Shown here: one piece after another, positions 36,410 through 44,155 of the stretch | How positions within the stretch are numbered: the first letter of the stretch is position 1 | How the letters are laid out: each line of letters begins with the position of its first letter | DNA from: an uncultured Cytophagales bacterium | GTDB lineage: Bacteria > Bacteroidota > Bacteroidia > Cytophagales > 172606-1 | NCBI GenBank assembly: GCA_902805615.1 | Contig: CADCTQ010000001.1 | Span: 26,598 to 90,597 of the forward strand | Direction: 5' to 3' | Length of the DNA stretch: 64,000 bases | Notes under the pieces: generated by a model | Told to the model about the DNA's origin: nothing | The model's input: the letters and a program-made list of their open reading frames with translations, nothing else | Databases searched by the model: none | Made by a program: the position numbers and the translations under genes

Positions 36410-38113
36410 TCAATGCACCGGCTGCGCCAGAAACTGCTTCGCCAGGGTGAGTTCGGGTCTGGGGGAAGCAGCAGGCCGGACCAATTCGAGCAACTGCTGG
36501 TAATACGCCCGGGCTTTTTGCCGGTCGCCGGCTTTTTCAGCCGCCAGCCCTGCCCCGTATAAGCCATTGAATCGGTTGGGATGACTCTCCAAGGCTGCCT
36601 CGTAGGCCACCAGGGCTGCTGCCGGTTGGTGAAGCTGCAAGAGCAAGTCGGCCAGCAACTCCCGGGCCGGCAGCACCTCCCCCGGGGTTACCGGGTGTTT
36701 TTCGGTTTGCGCTTCCAGTTCGGCTGCCCGTTGCATGCGTTGCAGCGCCTGCGCGTGGTTTCCCTGCTTGAATTGTATCCAGGCCTGGCCCGCATGGACC
36801 TGGATGCGGACCAGGTTGGCTTTGTAGGCGTCTTTTTGCTCGGTGAGCAGCGCTTCCAGCCGGCCCAGTTCGGCCACCTCCGCCTGCGCCTCCCGCAGGT
36901 TGCCCAAGTGAACATGGCCCATCAGGCGCGTAAAGTGGACAATGGCTTTCTGCCAGGGGAACCTGGCCCAGGGAAAGCCGGCCGGCTGTAGCGGCAGTAC
37001 AGCCGCTTGTTGCCAAAGTTTGTTTTCCAGCACGTACCGGGCAGGCACGGCAGCAAATGCATAAGCTACTTTGAAATTGACCGGACTTACCTCTTTGATC
37101 GTTTTCAGGTATTGCCACTGCGCGAGTGCCCGCTGATTGTTCCCCGCTTGCAGGTAAGCGTACATGAGGTAGTCCAGCCCGTGCAATTCCTCATCCCAGT
37201 GCCCCTTGATGCCTGCGGCCTGGGCGTAGCACTGGGCCGAAGAAATCGAGGCCTGGTTCGACTGGATGCATTCGGCCCATAGCCCCAGGCGGGTAAAGAT
37301 GTGCGAGGGCATGTGCAAGGCGTGCGCCGAAGAGGGAGCAACCGAAGCGTATTTGCGGGCGGCGGGCAGGGCCAGGGCGGCTAGTTGGGGGAAGTCGTAG
37401 GTATGGATCAGGTAGTGGATGATACCGGGGTGGTCCGGCTGGGCAGGATACAGTGAATTTAAGATTGCCCCGGCTTTTTTTTGCCGGCTGTACGTCTTAT
37501 CGGCCGGGTCGGCGGCGGCAGTAAGGGCCAAAGCATAAAAGATCGCGGCATCTTTATCCGTTGGGTAATCAGCCGCCAGTTTTTCCATTGCCTTTTCAAA
37601 CCGCAGGCACCGGGTACGGTGGTCCGCCTCATTCCATTGCTGATAAAAGGCAGCAATGGCGGCAAGATAACCGGCTTCCCGGTCTGATTGCTCCGGAAGG
37701 TCCCGGGCCAGCCGGATGGCGCCGTGGCCCTTTCGTAATTCCGCCTCCGAAGGAGGTGTCCACAGGGGGTGAAAATTACTCATGGCAACGCCCCAGTAGG
37801 CCATGGCACAACCGGGGTTTGCGTCAATGATGCGGGCGAACACTTTTTCGGCCTCTTCGTATTCAAAGGAATGCAGCAGGGCCAGGGCCAGGTTAAAATC
37901 AGCCGCCGCGCCCGGGCAGGAGGTGGCAAAGGCGACCTTGCCAAGCACCTGGTCAGGCGGTCCGCACGTAATTACGGCTCCCCGCTTCAATGCCAGGGCC
38001 TCCAGGGCTGACTGGCGGCTGGCACTGGATTGCTCCGTGGCTTTTTCCCGGCAGGAGAACAACGTTCCCAGCAGGAAGACCGAAATCACCCCTTGCAATG
38101 CGCGTAGGTTCAT
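36410..38113 (-). CDS. TPR-repeat lipoprotein
   Basis: A 567-residue lipoprotein (lipobox ...LLGTLFS-Cys21) built mostly of TPR-like helical pairs: FNLALALLHSFEYEEAEKVFARII, AMAYWGVAMSNFHPLW, LEGGN-type turns, and C-terminal AALVAYEAALESHPNRFNGL followed by AEKAGDRQKARAYY. The H-M-P-S-H-I-F stretch (HALHMPSHIFTRLGLW) is characteristic of a large uncharacterised TPR group. ATG 38113 is chosen for the lipobox; the frame opens upstream to 38173. The role is unknown, probably protein interaction at the membrane. No operon partner. Confidence 0.82.
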   Translation of the reverse strand: MNLRALQGVISVFLLGTLFSCREKATEQSSASRQSALEALALKRGAVITCGPPDQVLGKVAFATSCPGAAADFNLALALLHSFEYEEAEKVFARIIDANPGCAMAYWGVAMSNFHPLWTPPSEAELRKGHGAIRLARDLPEQSDREAGYLAAIAAFYQQWNEADHRTRCLRFEKAMEKLAADYPTDKDAAIFYALALTAAADPADKTYSRQKKAGAILNSLYPAQPDHPGIIHYLIHTYDFPQLAALALPAARKYASVAPSSAHALHMPSHIFTRLGLWAECIQSNQASISSAQCYAQAAGIKGHWDEELHGLDYLMYAYLQAGNNQRALAQWQYLKTIKEVSPVNFKVAYAFAAVPARYVLENKLWQQAAVLPLQPAGFPWARFPWQKAIVHFTRLMGHVHLGNLREAQAEVAELGRLEALLTEQKDAYKANLVRIQVHAGQAWIQFKQGNHAQALQRMQRAAELEAQTEKHPVTPGEVLPARELLADLLLQLHQPAAALVAYEAALESHPNRFNGLYGAGLAAEKAGDRQKARAYYQQLLELVRPAASPRPELTLAKQFLAQPVH

Positions 38114-38488
38114 AGGTTGACGTTGGAAGGATACGCTTCGGCAATCTTTGGCAAAGCCGCCCATCAGCAGCACAGCGGCTTACGGGAGAAAGGGCCGGCG
38201 ACAGTTCGCCATCACTGGTTTTAGTGTACCGGCTCCGGGTCCGTTGCGGGGAGGCAGGGCGCGGTGAAAAATGCTACAAGCAGGACAGCAGGGCGTGTCT
38301 CCTGCGAATACGGGCCGGATGTATTGCCCCACGCAGGACGACTCCCCTTCCGGCGGGCTGCCAGCAATAGTGTCCCCATCACCTGGGTCAATCGTTGATC
38401 AGCATACGCTATTTATCGTAAAAAAACCTTAAAGTCAACCCGTTGCTCCATGGGCCGAAGAATATTTGCCATTTCTCGAAAAGCCTGT
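38114..38488. other. Intergenic, nothing recognised
   Basis: No family-like frame on either strand. It presumably contains the TPR gene promoter. Confidence 0.45.
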
Positions 38489-38956
38489 TTACCGGCGTTT
38501 GCCAACAAACGTACCGTTGGCCATTACGGCCAGGGGAATGCCCATGCAAAGGACCAGAATGGCGACATTGATTAACGCGTTGCCCAGGGCAAAGGGCTGC
38601 GGAGGAACGTTGGACAAGGGAACCACCACCAGGTTCATTACCGCCCAGACAAAGAGGCCATAGCCCACGCCAAGCCAGATTGTATTTCTCAGGTAGCGTC
38701 TGAGCGTGCCAAACCGCCAGTAGAAAAAAGCAGTGAAGGCAAAGGCAATGCAGTAGTGTAAAAGAAGTCCGGCCATGGGCATTGCAATTCCTCCCCGGAA
38801 CGCCTCCGGGCCGAAAATACCACTGGCAATGAATTGCAGCACTGGCCAGGGTGGCTTTCCACCCGTTCGCAGGGTGTAATGCAGGCTGGCGGCGGCAATG
38901 TCTGCGGTTCCCACCAGCAGGCCGGCCTTGAGCACGTTGACGGTGAAAGGATTCAT
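38489..38956 (-). CDS. Four-helix integral membrane protein, unknown function
   Basis: A 155-residue protein with four predicted membrane helices: VLKAGLLVGTADIAAASLHY, the region GGIAMPMAGLLLHYCIAFAF, LGVGYGLFVWAVMNLVVVPL and LINVAILVLCMGIPLAVM. ATG 38956 (MNPFTVNVLKAG) gives the sensible start; the frame runs on to 39505 through the tRNA genes, which is clearly spurious. I know similar proteins in Bacteroidota only as hypothetical. Confidence 0.75.
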   Translation of the reverse strand: MNPFTVNVLKAGLLVGTADIAAASLHYTLRTGGKPPWPVLQFIASGIFGPEAFRGGIAMPMAGLLLHYCIAFAFTAFFYWRFGTLRRYLRNTIWLGVGYGLFVWAVMNLVVVPLSNVPPQPFALGNALINVAILVLCMGIPLAVMANGTFVGKRR

Positions 38957-39235
38957 GCGATGGGTACTTGTAAGGGGTGGACAAAGTGAAGAGGCACCGT
39001 TGCGGCCGGTGCCTTTGCCGGGTTGCGGGTTTGCCGGCACAATTAACACAATTCGCGCACTTTCGACGTAAATAATGTTTTGACAGGCCGCTGCTGCACC
39101 CGAACTGTATGCATCCGTGCCGGTGAACCCTATGGTGAACGTACTTTTTTTATTCACCAACGGCTTCCGCAGCACGAGCACTTGCCCTTTTCGTCCGACT
39201 CCATTACCCTCCGCAAGATGCCTCCCATCGCGCGC
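38957..39235. other. Spacer between membrane protein and tRNA cluster
   Basis: No gene seen. The tRNA operon terminator follows at 39236. Confidence 0.4.
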
Positions 39236-39268
39236 AAAAAAGCCCCGGATCGCAGGATTCCGGGGCTG
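39236..39268 (-). terminator. Terminator of the tRNA cluster
   Basis: On the minus strand AGCCCCGGAATCC...TCCGGGGCT forms a hairpin with 9-bp arms followed by TTTTTTG, 27 bp beyond tRNA-Leu(UAA). Confidence 0.85.
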
Positions 39269-39294
39269 TCCATGCCAGTCCTGGAGAGCAAAAG

Positions 39295-39376
39295 TGCGCC
39301 CGGGGGGATTCGAACCCCCACGCCCAAGGGCGACAGCGTTTAAGTCTGTCCTGTCTACCAGTTCCACCACAGGCGC
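39295..39376 (-). tRNA. tRNA-Leu (anticodon UAA)
   Basis: An 82-nt class II tRNA. The acceptor stem GCGCCTG/CGGGCGC, long variable arm (CGCCCTTGGGCG), T-arm GGGGGTTCGAATCCCCC, discriminator A, and anticodon loop CTTAAAC are visible. CCA is not encoded. Confidence 0.93.
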
Positions 39377-39381
39377 AAAAG

Positions 39382-39468
39382 TGTCCACGGAAGGAGTCGA
39401 ACCTTCACTTTCCCCTCGCGGAGAAGCCGTGTTTGAGACGGCTGCGTCTGCCATTCCGCCACGTGGAC
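39382..39468 (-). tRNA. tRNA-Leu (anticodon CAA)
   Basis: An 87-nt class II tRNA. Acceptor GTCCACG/CGTGGAC, anticodon stem-loop GCCGT-CTCAAAC-ACGGC, long variable arm, T-loop TTCGACT, discriminator A. Confidence 0.95.
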
Positions 39469-39480
39469 TGTTGATAAGGG

Positions 39481-39554
39481 TGCCCCCGGTGCGATTCGAA
39501 CGCACACCCGCTGGTTTCTAAGACCAGTGCCTCTGCCAGTTGGGCTACGGGGGC
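39481..39554 (-). tRNA. tRNA with anticodon UAG, class I fold
   Basis: A 74-nt cloverleaf: acceptor GCCCCCG/CGGGGGC, anticodon stem CTGGT/ACCAG with loop CTTAGAA (anticodon UAG, reads CUA), five-nt variable region CGGGT, T-arm GTGCG-TTCGAAT-CGCAC, discriminator A. The anticodon says leucine, but bacterial tRNA-Leu normally has a long variable arm, as in the two neighbours. Confidence 0.85.
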
Positions 39555-39566
39555 AAATACATAAAG

Positions 39567-39637
39567 GATGCGCTGAGCAGGCGTCGCACCTGCAAGACTG
39601 CGCTTCCCAGACGCTGGCTGTCTGCCGGTTGCATCAT
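39567..39637 (-). tRNA. Degenerate tRNA-like sequence (GGG anticodon loop)
   Basis: It has a T-arm-like GCAGG-TGCGACG-CCTGC and an anticodon-like GCGT-CTGGGAA-GCGC (would be Pro GGG), but the acceptor stem does not pair and the T-loop lacks TTC. It is probably a decayed or strongly divergent tRNA between functional ones. Confidence 0.35.
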
Positions 39638-39644
39638 CGGGACA

Positions 39645-39680
39645 TAAAAAAAGCCTCTGCTGGTCTAGCGGAGGCTTTTT
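39645..39680. terminator. Bidirectional terminator within tRNA cluster
   Basis: AAAAAAGCCTC...GAGGCTTTTT: a hairpin with A-run and T-run on either side. It separates the tRNA-Cys transcript from the downstream tRNAs or serves both strands. Confidence 0.8.
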
Positions 39681-39796
39681 CCCTTTCGAGCAGGCAAAAG
39701 CTATCCGCCACCTTCTTGCAGGCAGTGTAACAGGCCGGGCAGTAAGACGGCTTTCATCGGGATGGACATGGGTCTATACAGTTTCGCGTTTGTTTG

Positions 39797-39868
39797 AGTA
39801 GGCAGGTGGAGTCGAACCACCGGACGCCCTTTTGCAGAGGGCTACCTTCACCGCTTGGTTATGCCTAC
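39797..39868 (-). tRNA. tRNA-Cys (anticodon GCA)
   Basis: 72 nt. Acceptor GTAGGCA/TGCCTAC with discriminator U, which is characteristic of tRNA-Cys; anticodon stem CCCT/AGGG with loop CTGCAAA; T-arm GGTGG-TTCGACT-CCACC. Confidence 0.93.
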
Positions 39869-39950
39869 CGGGTTACTGCTTGATGGCTCTGCATGCGTTG
39901 CGCCGGCTTTTTGCTGCCTTTCCGGGTTCAGAGCCTCACCGGCAGGCAAT

Positions 39951-39981
39951 AAAAAAGCCCCAACTTTCGGTTGAGGCTTGT
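39951..39981. terminator. Hairpin terminator upstream of tRNA-Cys
   Basis: AAAAAAGCCCCAAC-tttcg-GTTGAGGCTTG. It works best on the minus strand, where a T-run follows, and probably ends an upstream transcript. Confidence 0.6.
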
Positions 39982-40314
39982 ATGTCTTTGGATTGCTTTT
40001 CAGTTCAATGCCGACAATACCGTTTTGCCCCAACCCGAGTCGGTTCCAGCAAGCAGAGGCATAACAGTTGATTGTTTTTCACGGCGCAAAATTAATACGA
40101 GAACCGATACGAGTCAAGTACTATTTTTGCATATTTTTCATCCGGTCCGTCGTCATCTGCTCCGCGTAAAGACATTGGTCTGCTGTTGCACAAAAACGGC
40201 CCGACGGGTGGCCGGGCCGTTTCGCAAAGAACAGTGGTGGCTGCCACCTTGCGTTTGACCCGGCTCTTTGTCAGCAGCTTATTCCCTGCAACACGGTTGA
40301 TGATGCCCCCCTGA
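39982..40314. other. Intergenic beside the tRNA cluster
   Basis: Partly AT-rich, with no family-like frame. It probably holds the promoter for the minus-strand tRNA-Cys unit. Confidence 0.45.
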
Positions 40315-41028
40315 TCAGGAAAGACAAAGGGGCAGCGCGTTGCCCTTCATACCCCCGCCGGGTACGCCGACCCACTCGCCGTGCACGTCAACCACCTCGA
40401 CAAGGTACTCAAGGAAACTACCGGCAAAACCACCGTATGTGATTAGCGTCCTCCCTTGTGGATACGCAGTGTACATAAATACGCAGTGAGTAGCTACGCA
40501 GCGGGCGGGCACCGTTCCTTACGCGCTGGTATCGTTCCTGCGGCGTTGAGATGGGCACGGTTCGTTACGCGCTGGTAACGTTGTATCGGCACCGATGGTG
40601 TCGCGGCGCGTGGGCCCGGCCCAATGGCGAGGGGCGGGTTGCTTGGCGGGGGGAAGCATCATTGGGCCTAGACTTTTTTGGTTCTTTTTGGGGCAATGCC
40701 AAAAAGAACAAACGCCACTTACGCTTCATCAACCATTCCCCATCCCATCACAACCCACCCATCACAACCAACCCCTCACTAACCCTAACCCCCTCACTAA
40801 TCCCATCCGCCTCTAACCCCCACCTGCGCCAATCACATACAAACCACCTCGGGCCTGATTGCCGAACGCATTGCGCAAGAAGCACGCGCCTTGCTCAAAC
40901 ACACGGATTGGACGATCAGCGAAATTGCCTGGCGCCTGGGCTTCGATGAACTCCCCCACTTCATCAACTTCTGTAAAAAACACGTACGGCTCACGCCCAG
41001 GACGTACCGGCGCAACGACGCGGGTTGA
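40315..41028 (+). pseudogene. AraC-family regulator gene, truncated and interrupted by MITE copy C
   Basis: The left part (40315-40434) reads ...GQRVALHTPAGYADPLAVHV and NHLDKVLKETTGKTT. After the element and one copy of its target duplication, the right part continues in the same frame: SGLIAERIAQEARALLKHTD, WTISEIAWRLGFDELPHFIN, FCKKHVRLTPRTYR, TGA at 41026-41028. Together these are the two helix-turn-helix motifs of an AraC DNA-binding domain. The N-terminal effector domain is missing (an in-frame TGA lies at 40312), so the gene was already truncated or lost its 5' part separately. Confidence 0.85.
40435..40840 (-). mobile_element. MITE family 1, copy C
   Basis: A 406-bp element with ends GTATGTGATTAGCG and, inverted, GTATGTGATTGGCG. 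The 8-bp target duplication AAACCACC lies at 40427-40434 and 40841-40848. Its core is in the opposite orientation to copies A and B. It carries three to four imperfect copies of ACGCGCTGGTATCGTT-like units near the left end. Confidence 0.92.
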
Positions 41029-41034
41029 TTTGTT

Positions 41035-41841
41035 CTACTCTTTTGCCAGTTCATCTACCGCATTGCCCTTCTCGTGGACAATGATTTTTGAAACCTTGCG
41101 GCGGGGGTCCGTCGAAAATTCAAACTGCAAATCCCGCTCTTTGCTGAAAAAGAAATCCGGCCGCTCTGCGAACAAGCTCATCTTAGCCCCTCCACCTTCC
41201 ATCTCCAGATAGCTGCCATTGGATTTGACGGTAAAGGAGCCGAACTGTTTGTTCGTATAGGTGCCTTCGTATTGTTTCAAAGCGTTGGCTGGTAAAACCA
41301 TTTCTTTCCGGGTAGTCGCAAACGGAGCCTCGCGATGGTTGTAGCTCAGCACGTTAGCCATCCTCCACGCATTGTTCTCCAGGAGCCACAGGTGCGTAAA
41401 ACTGGCTACCCCCTCCCTTTTTTCCGGCTTTCCATCGTAGCTGATGTAGAAATAATGCTCTCCTGAAAGAATGGCTCCGTACATCTTGTCCCCATCCCGC
41501 ATCGGGTGCACGTTTACACTGCCCGCTACCGCCTCACGCCTGACCTTCTGATGCGGGTTGCCGCAAATATTGTTTTTCAGGGCGTTGTTCAGCGCCTCAA
41601 CCCCTTTGGTCACTCCCCCTTTGTCGTGATAAAAAGAGACATCTTCTTTCAAATACCGGGCATTCGCTTCGATGTTGCATTCATTATAGGTTTGCCAGAA
41701 AAGACTGTCCAGGTGCAGAATCGTTGCCGTCAACTGCTTGTTTTCTTCCAGCGCTTTAGCCGTTTGGGCATGAGCGGGGGAGTAGAGCCAACAAAAGACG
41801 ACTGCAAGCGTTTTTAATAGATGGTCGGGTGTAAACTTCAT
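41035..41841 (-). CDS. Secreted NTF2-like (DUF4440-type) protein with beta C-terminal domain
   Basis: A 268-residue protein with a signal peptide (about 1-25, ending AHAQ). An NTF2-like domain covers ~30-165 (LDSLFWQTYNECNIEANARYLKEDVSFYHDKGG...FTHLWLLENNAWRMANVLSYNH) and a small C-terminal domain ~180-265 (LPANALKQYEGTYTNKQFGSFTV), resembling DUF3471. It is probably periplasmic. No catalytic residues are evident. Its stop lies just past the end of the AraC remnant on the other strand. Function unknown. Confidence 0.82.
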   Translation of the reverse strand: MKFTPDHLLKTLAVVFCWLYSPAHAQTAKALEENKQLTATILHLDSLFWQTYNECNIEANARYLKEDVSFYHDKGGVTKGVEALNNALKNNICGNPHQKVRREAVAGSVNVHPMRDGDKMYGAILSGEHYFYISYDGKPEKREGVASFTHLWLLENNAWRMANVLSYNHREAPFATTRKEMVLPANALKQYEGTYTNKQFGSFTVKSNGSYLEMEGGGAKMSLFAERPDFFFSKERDLQFEFSTDPRRKVSKIIVHEKGNAVDELAKE

Positions 41842-41845
41842 GTTC

Positions 41846-42190
41846 TTATTGTTTTTTAGATTGTGATTTTTCTATCCCGTAACTGATGACAAGGCTGATG
41901 CCCCCAAAAAGCAACATCATGGCAATGAACGCGCCTTGCCTGGGTACGTCCCAGTGCAGTGCCACGCGGTTGCCCAGCAATATGCCAACCGCTACCCCGA
42001 TCATCAGTAGCCCGAATCGCAGGGAGGCCGAGATCATGGCCGGATTGTTATTGAATTCTTTGGGGGATAGTCCCTTACTCATCAATGCCATCCGTTCGCG
42101 GTGACGGGTCATGAGGATGACGTAGAGTATGCCAAAAAGGGCTGCAATGGCAACAAATGAAACCAGAAAGTCCCTGAGTATTTCATCCAT
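41846..42190 (-). CDS. Small membrane protein (DUF6249-like)
   Basis: A 114-residue protein with three predicted membrane helices: LVSFVAIAALFGILYVIL, FGLLMIGVAVGILLGNRV and FIAMMLLFGGISLVISYGI. A cytoplasmic loop contains MALMSKGLSPKEFNNNP, a pattern I associate with a Bacteroidota DUF. It is divergent from an ECF sigma gene and shares with it an inverted-repeat promoter region, so it is probably in that regulon. Confidence 0.75.
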   Translation of the reverse strand: MDEILRDFLVSFVAIAALFGILYVILMTRHRERMALMSKGLSPKEFNNNPAMISASLRFGLLMIGVAVGILLGNRVALHWDVPRQGAFIAMMLLFGGISLVISYGIEKSQSKKQ

Positions 42191-42219
42191 GTGTAGCGTT
42201 GATTTGTATCAGCCATATG

Positions 42220-42290
42220 ACAACCGGACGTTGGGTTGGTTACAACTTTATTTCATAAAAATGTTTGTAACCAACCCAATGCCCGGTTGT
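42220..42290. promoter_or_regulatory. Divergent ECF-type promoter pair in a 25-bp inverted repeat
   Basis: Left arm 42220-42244 and right arm 42266-42290 are inverted copies with only two mismatches (TGTAACCAACCCAAtGCCCG type). Each arm, read outward, has TGTAACC about 16 bp before GTCTAA/GTCATA, resembling a -35/-10 pair of an ECF sigma promoter. One faces the sigma gene, the other the membrane protein gene, which suggests autoregulation of both by the same sigma factor. Confidence 0.7.
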
Positions 42291-42303
42291 CTAACGCTTA
42301 GCG

Positions 42304-42858
42304 ATGAAAGCCCTGCAAGACGAATACTACATCGGATGCGTACTGAACGGAGAGGTCTCCGCCTATCGTTTTCTGGTGGAGCGGTATCAGAAAATGGTGT
42401 ATTCGATCGCATTGAAGATTCTGGGCAACGCCCGGGATGCCGAAGATGCGGCTCAGGACAGTTTCATCAAAGCGTATGAGCATCTGCATACCTTCGGGGA
42501 GAAATCCAAGTTTTCCACCTGGTTATACAGCCTCACCTACCGGCTTTGCCTCAATCGATTAAAGGAGACCAAACGGGAGCTGACTTTTCTGGCCGACGCG
42601 TTGCCGGAGCAGGAACCAGAAGACGTCGTACTGCTGCCAGGCCGGTTTACTGAAAAGGAACGGGAGCGGATGATCAAAGAGGCAATTGATGCATTGCCGC
42701 AGCAGGAAGGTTTGTTGGTTTTATTGTATTATTATGAAGAGAAGTCGGTCCGGGAGATTGAGCAGATCACGGGTCTGGGGGCTTCAAACATCAAAATAAA
42801 ACTATTCAGGGCAAGAAAGGTACTGGAAAGTAAACTCAGTTATTTACTGGAAGAATGA
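42304..42858 (+). CDS. ECF sigma factor (sigma-70 family)
   Basis: A 184-residue sigma factor: region 2 (YRFLVERYQKMVYSIALKIL, DAEDAAQDSFIKAYEHLHTF, FSTWLYSLTYRLCLNRLK) and region 4 (IDALPQQEGLLVLLYYYEEK, SVREIEQITGLGASNIKIKL). The ATG at 42304 lies only some 10 bp after the presumed -10, so the transcript may be nearly leaderless, or the promoter reading is slightly off. The following gene overlaps by ATGA and is probably its membrane-bound partner. Confidence 0.92.
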   Translation: MKALQDEYYIGCVLNGEVSAYRFLVERYQKMVYSIALKILGNARDAEDAAQDSFIKAYEHLHTFGEKSKFSTWLYSLTYRLCLNRLKETKRELTFLADALPEQEPEDVVLLPGRFTEKERERMIKEAIDALPQQEGLLVLLYYYEEKSVREIEQITGLGASNIKIKLFRARKVLESKLSYLLEE

Positions 42859-43322
42859 TGAGAAGCAAAAAGTTAAAAAAGGCAATCCGGCAACTAGCGC
42901 TGGATGAACCCACTGACTCCTTTGCAGCCCGTGTCATATCACAGATTGAAGCAAGCGAAGAACTCAGTCTGAAGCCAGCTTTGACGGAGATGTTGAAAAA
43001 CAACCTGGCTGCTGACCCTTCCGATTTCTTCACCGCCCGGGTAATGGGTCAGCTTACCCCGAAAACCCAACCGGCAGCAATGCCGGTCATCTCCCGAAAG
43101 GCGTGGTATTGGGTAGCAGGCGTCGTGACAATCATGCTTGCCATTGCGCTGTTTTCATCCACCGGGAGGGCAATGGAATTGACCAACCGGCGTTACTGGC
43201 CCGATTCCGTCGTACCGGTCATTGGTGCATTCAGTCAGCAAATGATTCCCTACCTGGTTGCGGTAAGCAGTTTGTTCCTGCTCGACTATTTTCTGGGCCG
43301 GAGACGCTATCTCCCCTCCTGA
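42855..43322 (+). CDS. Membrane protein, probable anti-sigma partner
   Basis: A 155-residue protein overlapping the sigma gene by 4 bp (translational coupling). The N-terminal ~80 residues are charged and include a duplicated LxxxLAxDPTDxFxARVxxQ motif (ALDEPTDSFAARVISQI and NLAADPSDFFTARVMGQL). Two membrane helices follow (AWYWVAGVVTIMLAIALFS and MIPYLVAVSSLFLLDYFL). The arrangement suggests anti-sigma function; I do not see a ZAS zinc motif. Confidence 0.7.
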   Translation: MMRSKKLKKAIRQLALDEPTDSFAARVISQIEASEELSLKPALTEMLKNNLAADPSDFFTARVMGQLTPKTQPAAMPVISRKAWYWVAGVVTIMLAIALFSSTGRAMELTNRRYWPDSVVPVIGAFSQQMIPYLVAVSSLFLLDYFLGRRRYLPS

Positions 43323-43701
43323 AAATGGCTCCGGATGGTGTAACAATGGGCACCGATGGCCATTCTCCCTTTGCCTCAATCTCCTGCGCGACCCAATCAA
43401 CCCCGTACGCGCGACAGCCGTACCCACCAAACGCGTAACCACCGGGCTCCCGCGCGAGGGCCGGGCCTGCCGCCTGGCTGCCGACACCATCCCTTCCCGG
43501 CATTCTCCGGGCGGCCCCATCCGGCAGTCGCCGCCCCTACCGGGGATTTGTACAACACTTGCCACGGTTTGTCAATTGATGCCGCCCCCCGGACGGGCTA
43601 TTTTTGCGCTTCAAAGGATCACGCACCGTTCACGCCCAATCGCTTACCCCCGCGCCGTGCTTCCCCGAAACAGTCTTCATTCACTGCTGATATTGATGCA
43701 C
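43323..43701. other. Intergenic before RidA gene
   Basis: No supported gene; overlapping GC-rich frames only. The RidA frame is open upstream to 43576 but without family character. Confidence 0.45.
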
Positions 43702-44094
43702 ATGGAACGCAAAGCAAAAGAAACGCAAAGCCTGGGCATGCCCTGGGAAACGGAATACGGCTACGCCCAGGCGGTAAGAGCCGGAAACACGGTGTGGCTC
43801 TCGGGGCAGTTGGGCCACGACGACAAAGGGGTGCTGGCCGAAGGAATGGAAGCCCAAATGCGGCAGACGTACGCCAATGCCGAAAAACTACTCAAAGGCT
43901 TCGGAATGACCATGAACGACGTAGTGGAAGAAGTGGTGTACGTGCTGGATACGCAGGCCGCCTTTCTGGCCCGCAAAAAGCTCGGCCGCGCGGTGTACCC
44001 CGATCCCATGCAGGTCGCCAGTACCCTCATCGGGGTGGTGGGACTGGCCATCCCGGGCCAGTTGGTGGAAATCAAGATCGTAGCCCAACAATAA
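43702..44094 (+). CDS. RidA/YjgF-family deaminase
   Basis: A 130-residue RidA-family protein, which in characterised members hydrolyses reactive enamines/imines. Features: GYAQAVRAGNTVWLSGQLGHD, TYANAEKLLKGFGMTMNDVV, VYVLD and LVEIKIVAQQ. Canonical RidA has an Arg in the active site near the end of the barrel (...PxARxxV); here the corresponding segment is DPMQVASTLIGV, so the catalytic Arg seems absent. This puts it in one of the divergent Rid subfamilies. ATG 43702 is chosen by family length. Confidence 0.85.
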   Translation: MERKAKETQSLGMPWETEYGYAQAVRAGNTVWLSGQLGHDDKGVLAEGMEAQMRQTYANAEKLLKGFGMTMNDVVEEVVYVLDTQAAFLARKKLGRAVYPDPMQVASTLIGVVGLAIPGQLVEIKIVAQQ

Positions 44095-44155
44095 GACCAA
44101 GATTCCCCCGATGGAACGGATGAATCGGAGGATACACCTTGATGCAATGATTTTA

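Noticed and set aside
38489-39505. A 338-residue protein start at 39505 for the membrane protein
   Set aside because: The extension runs through two tRNA genes and a terminator; the ATG at 38956 gives a normal membrane protein.
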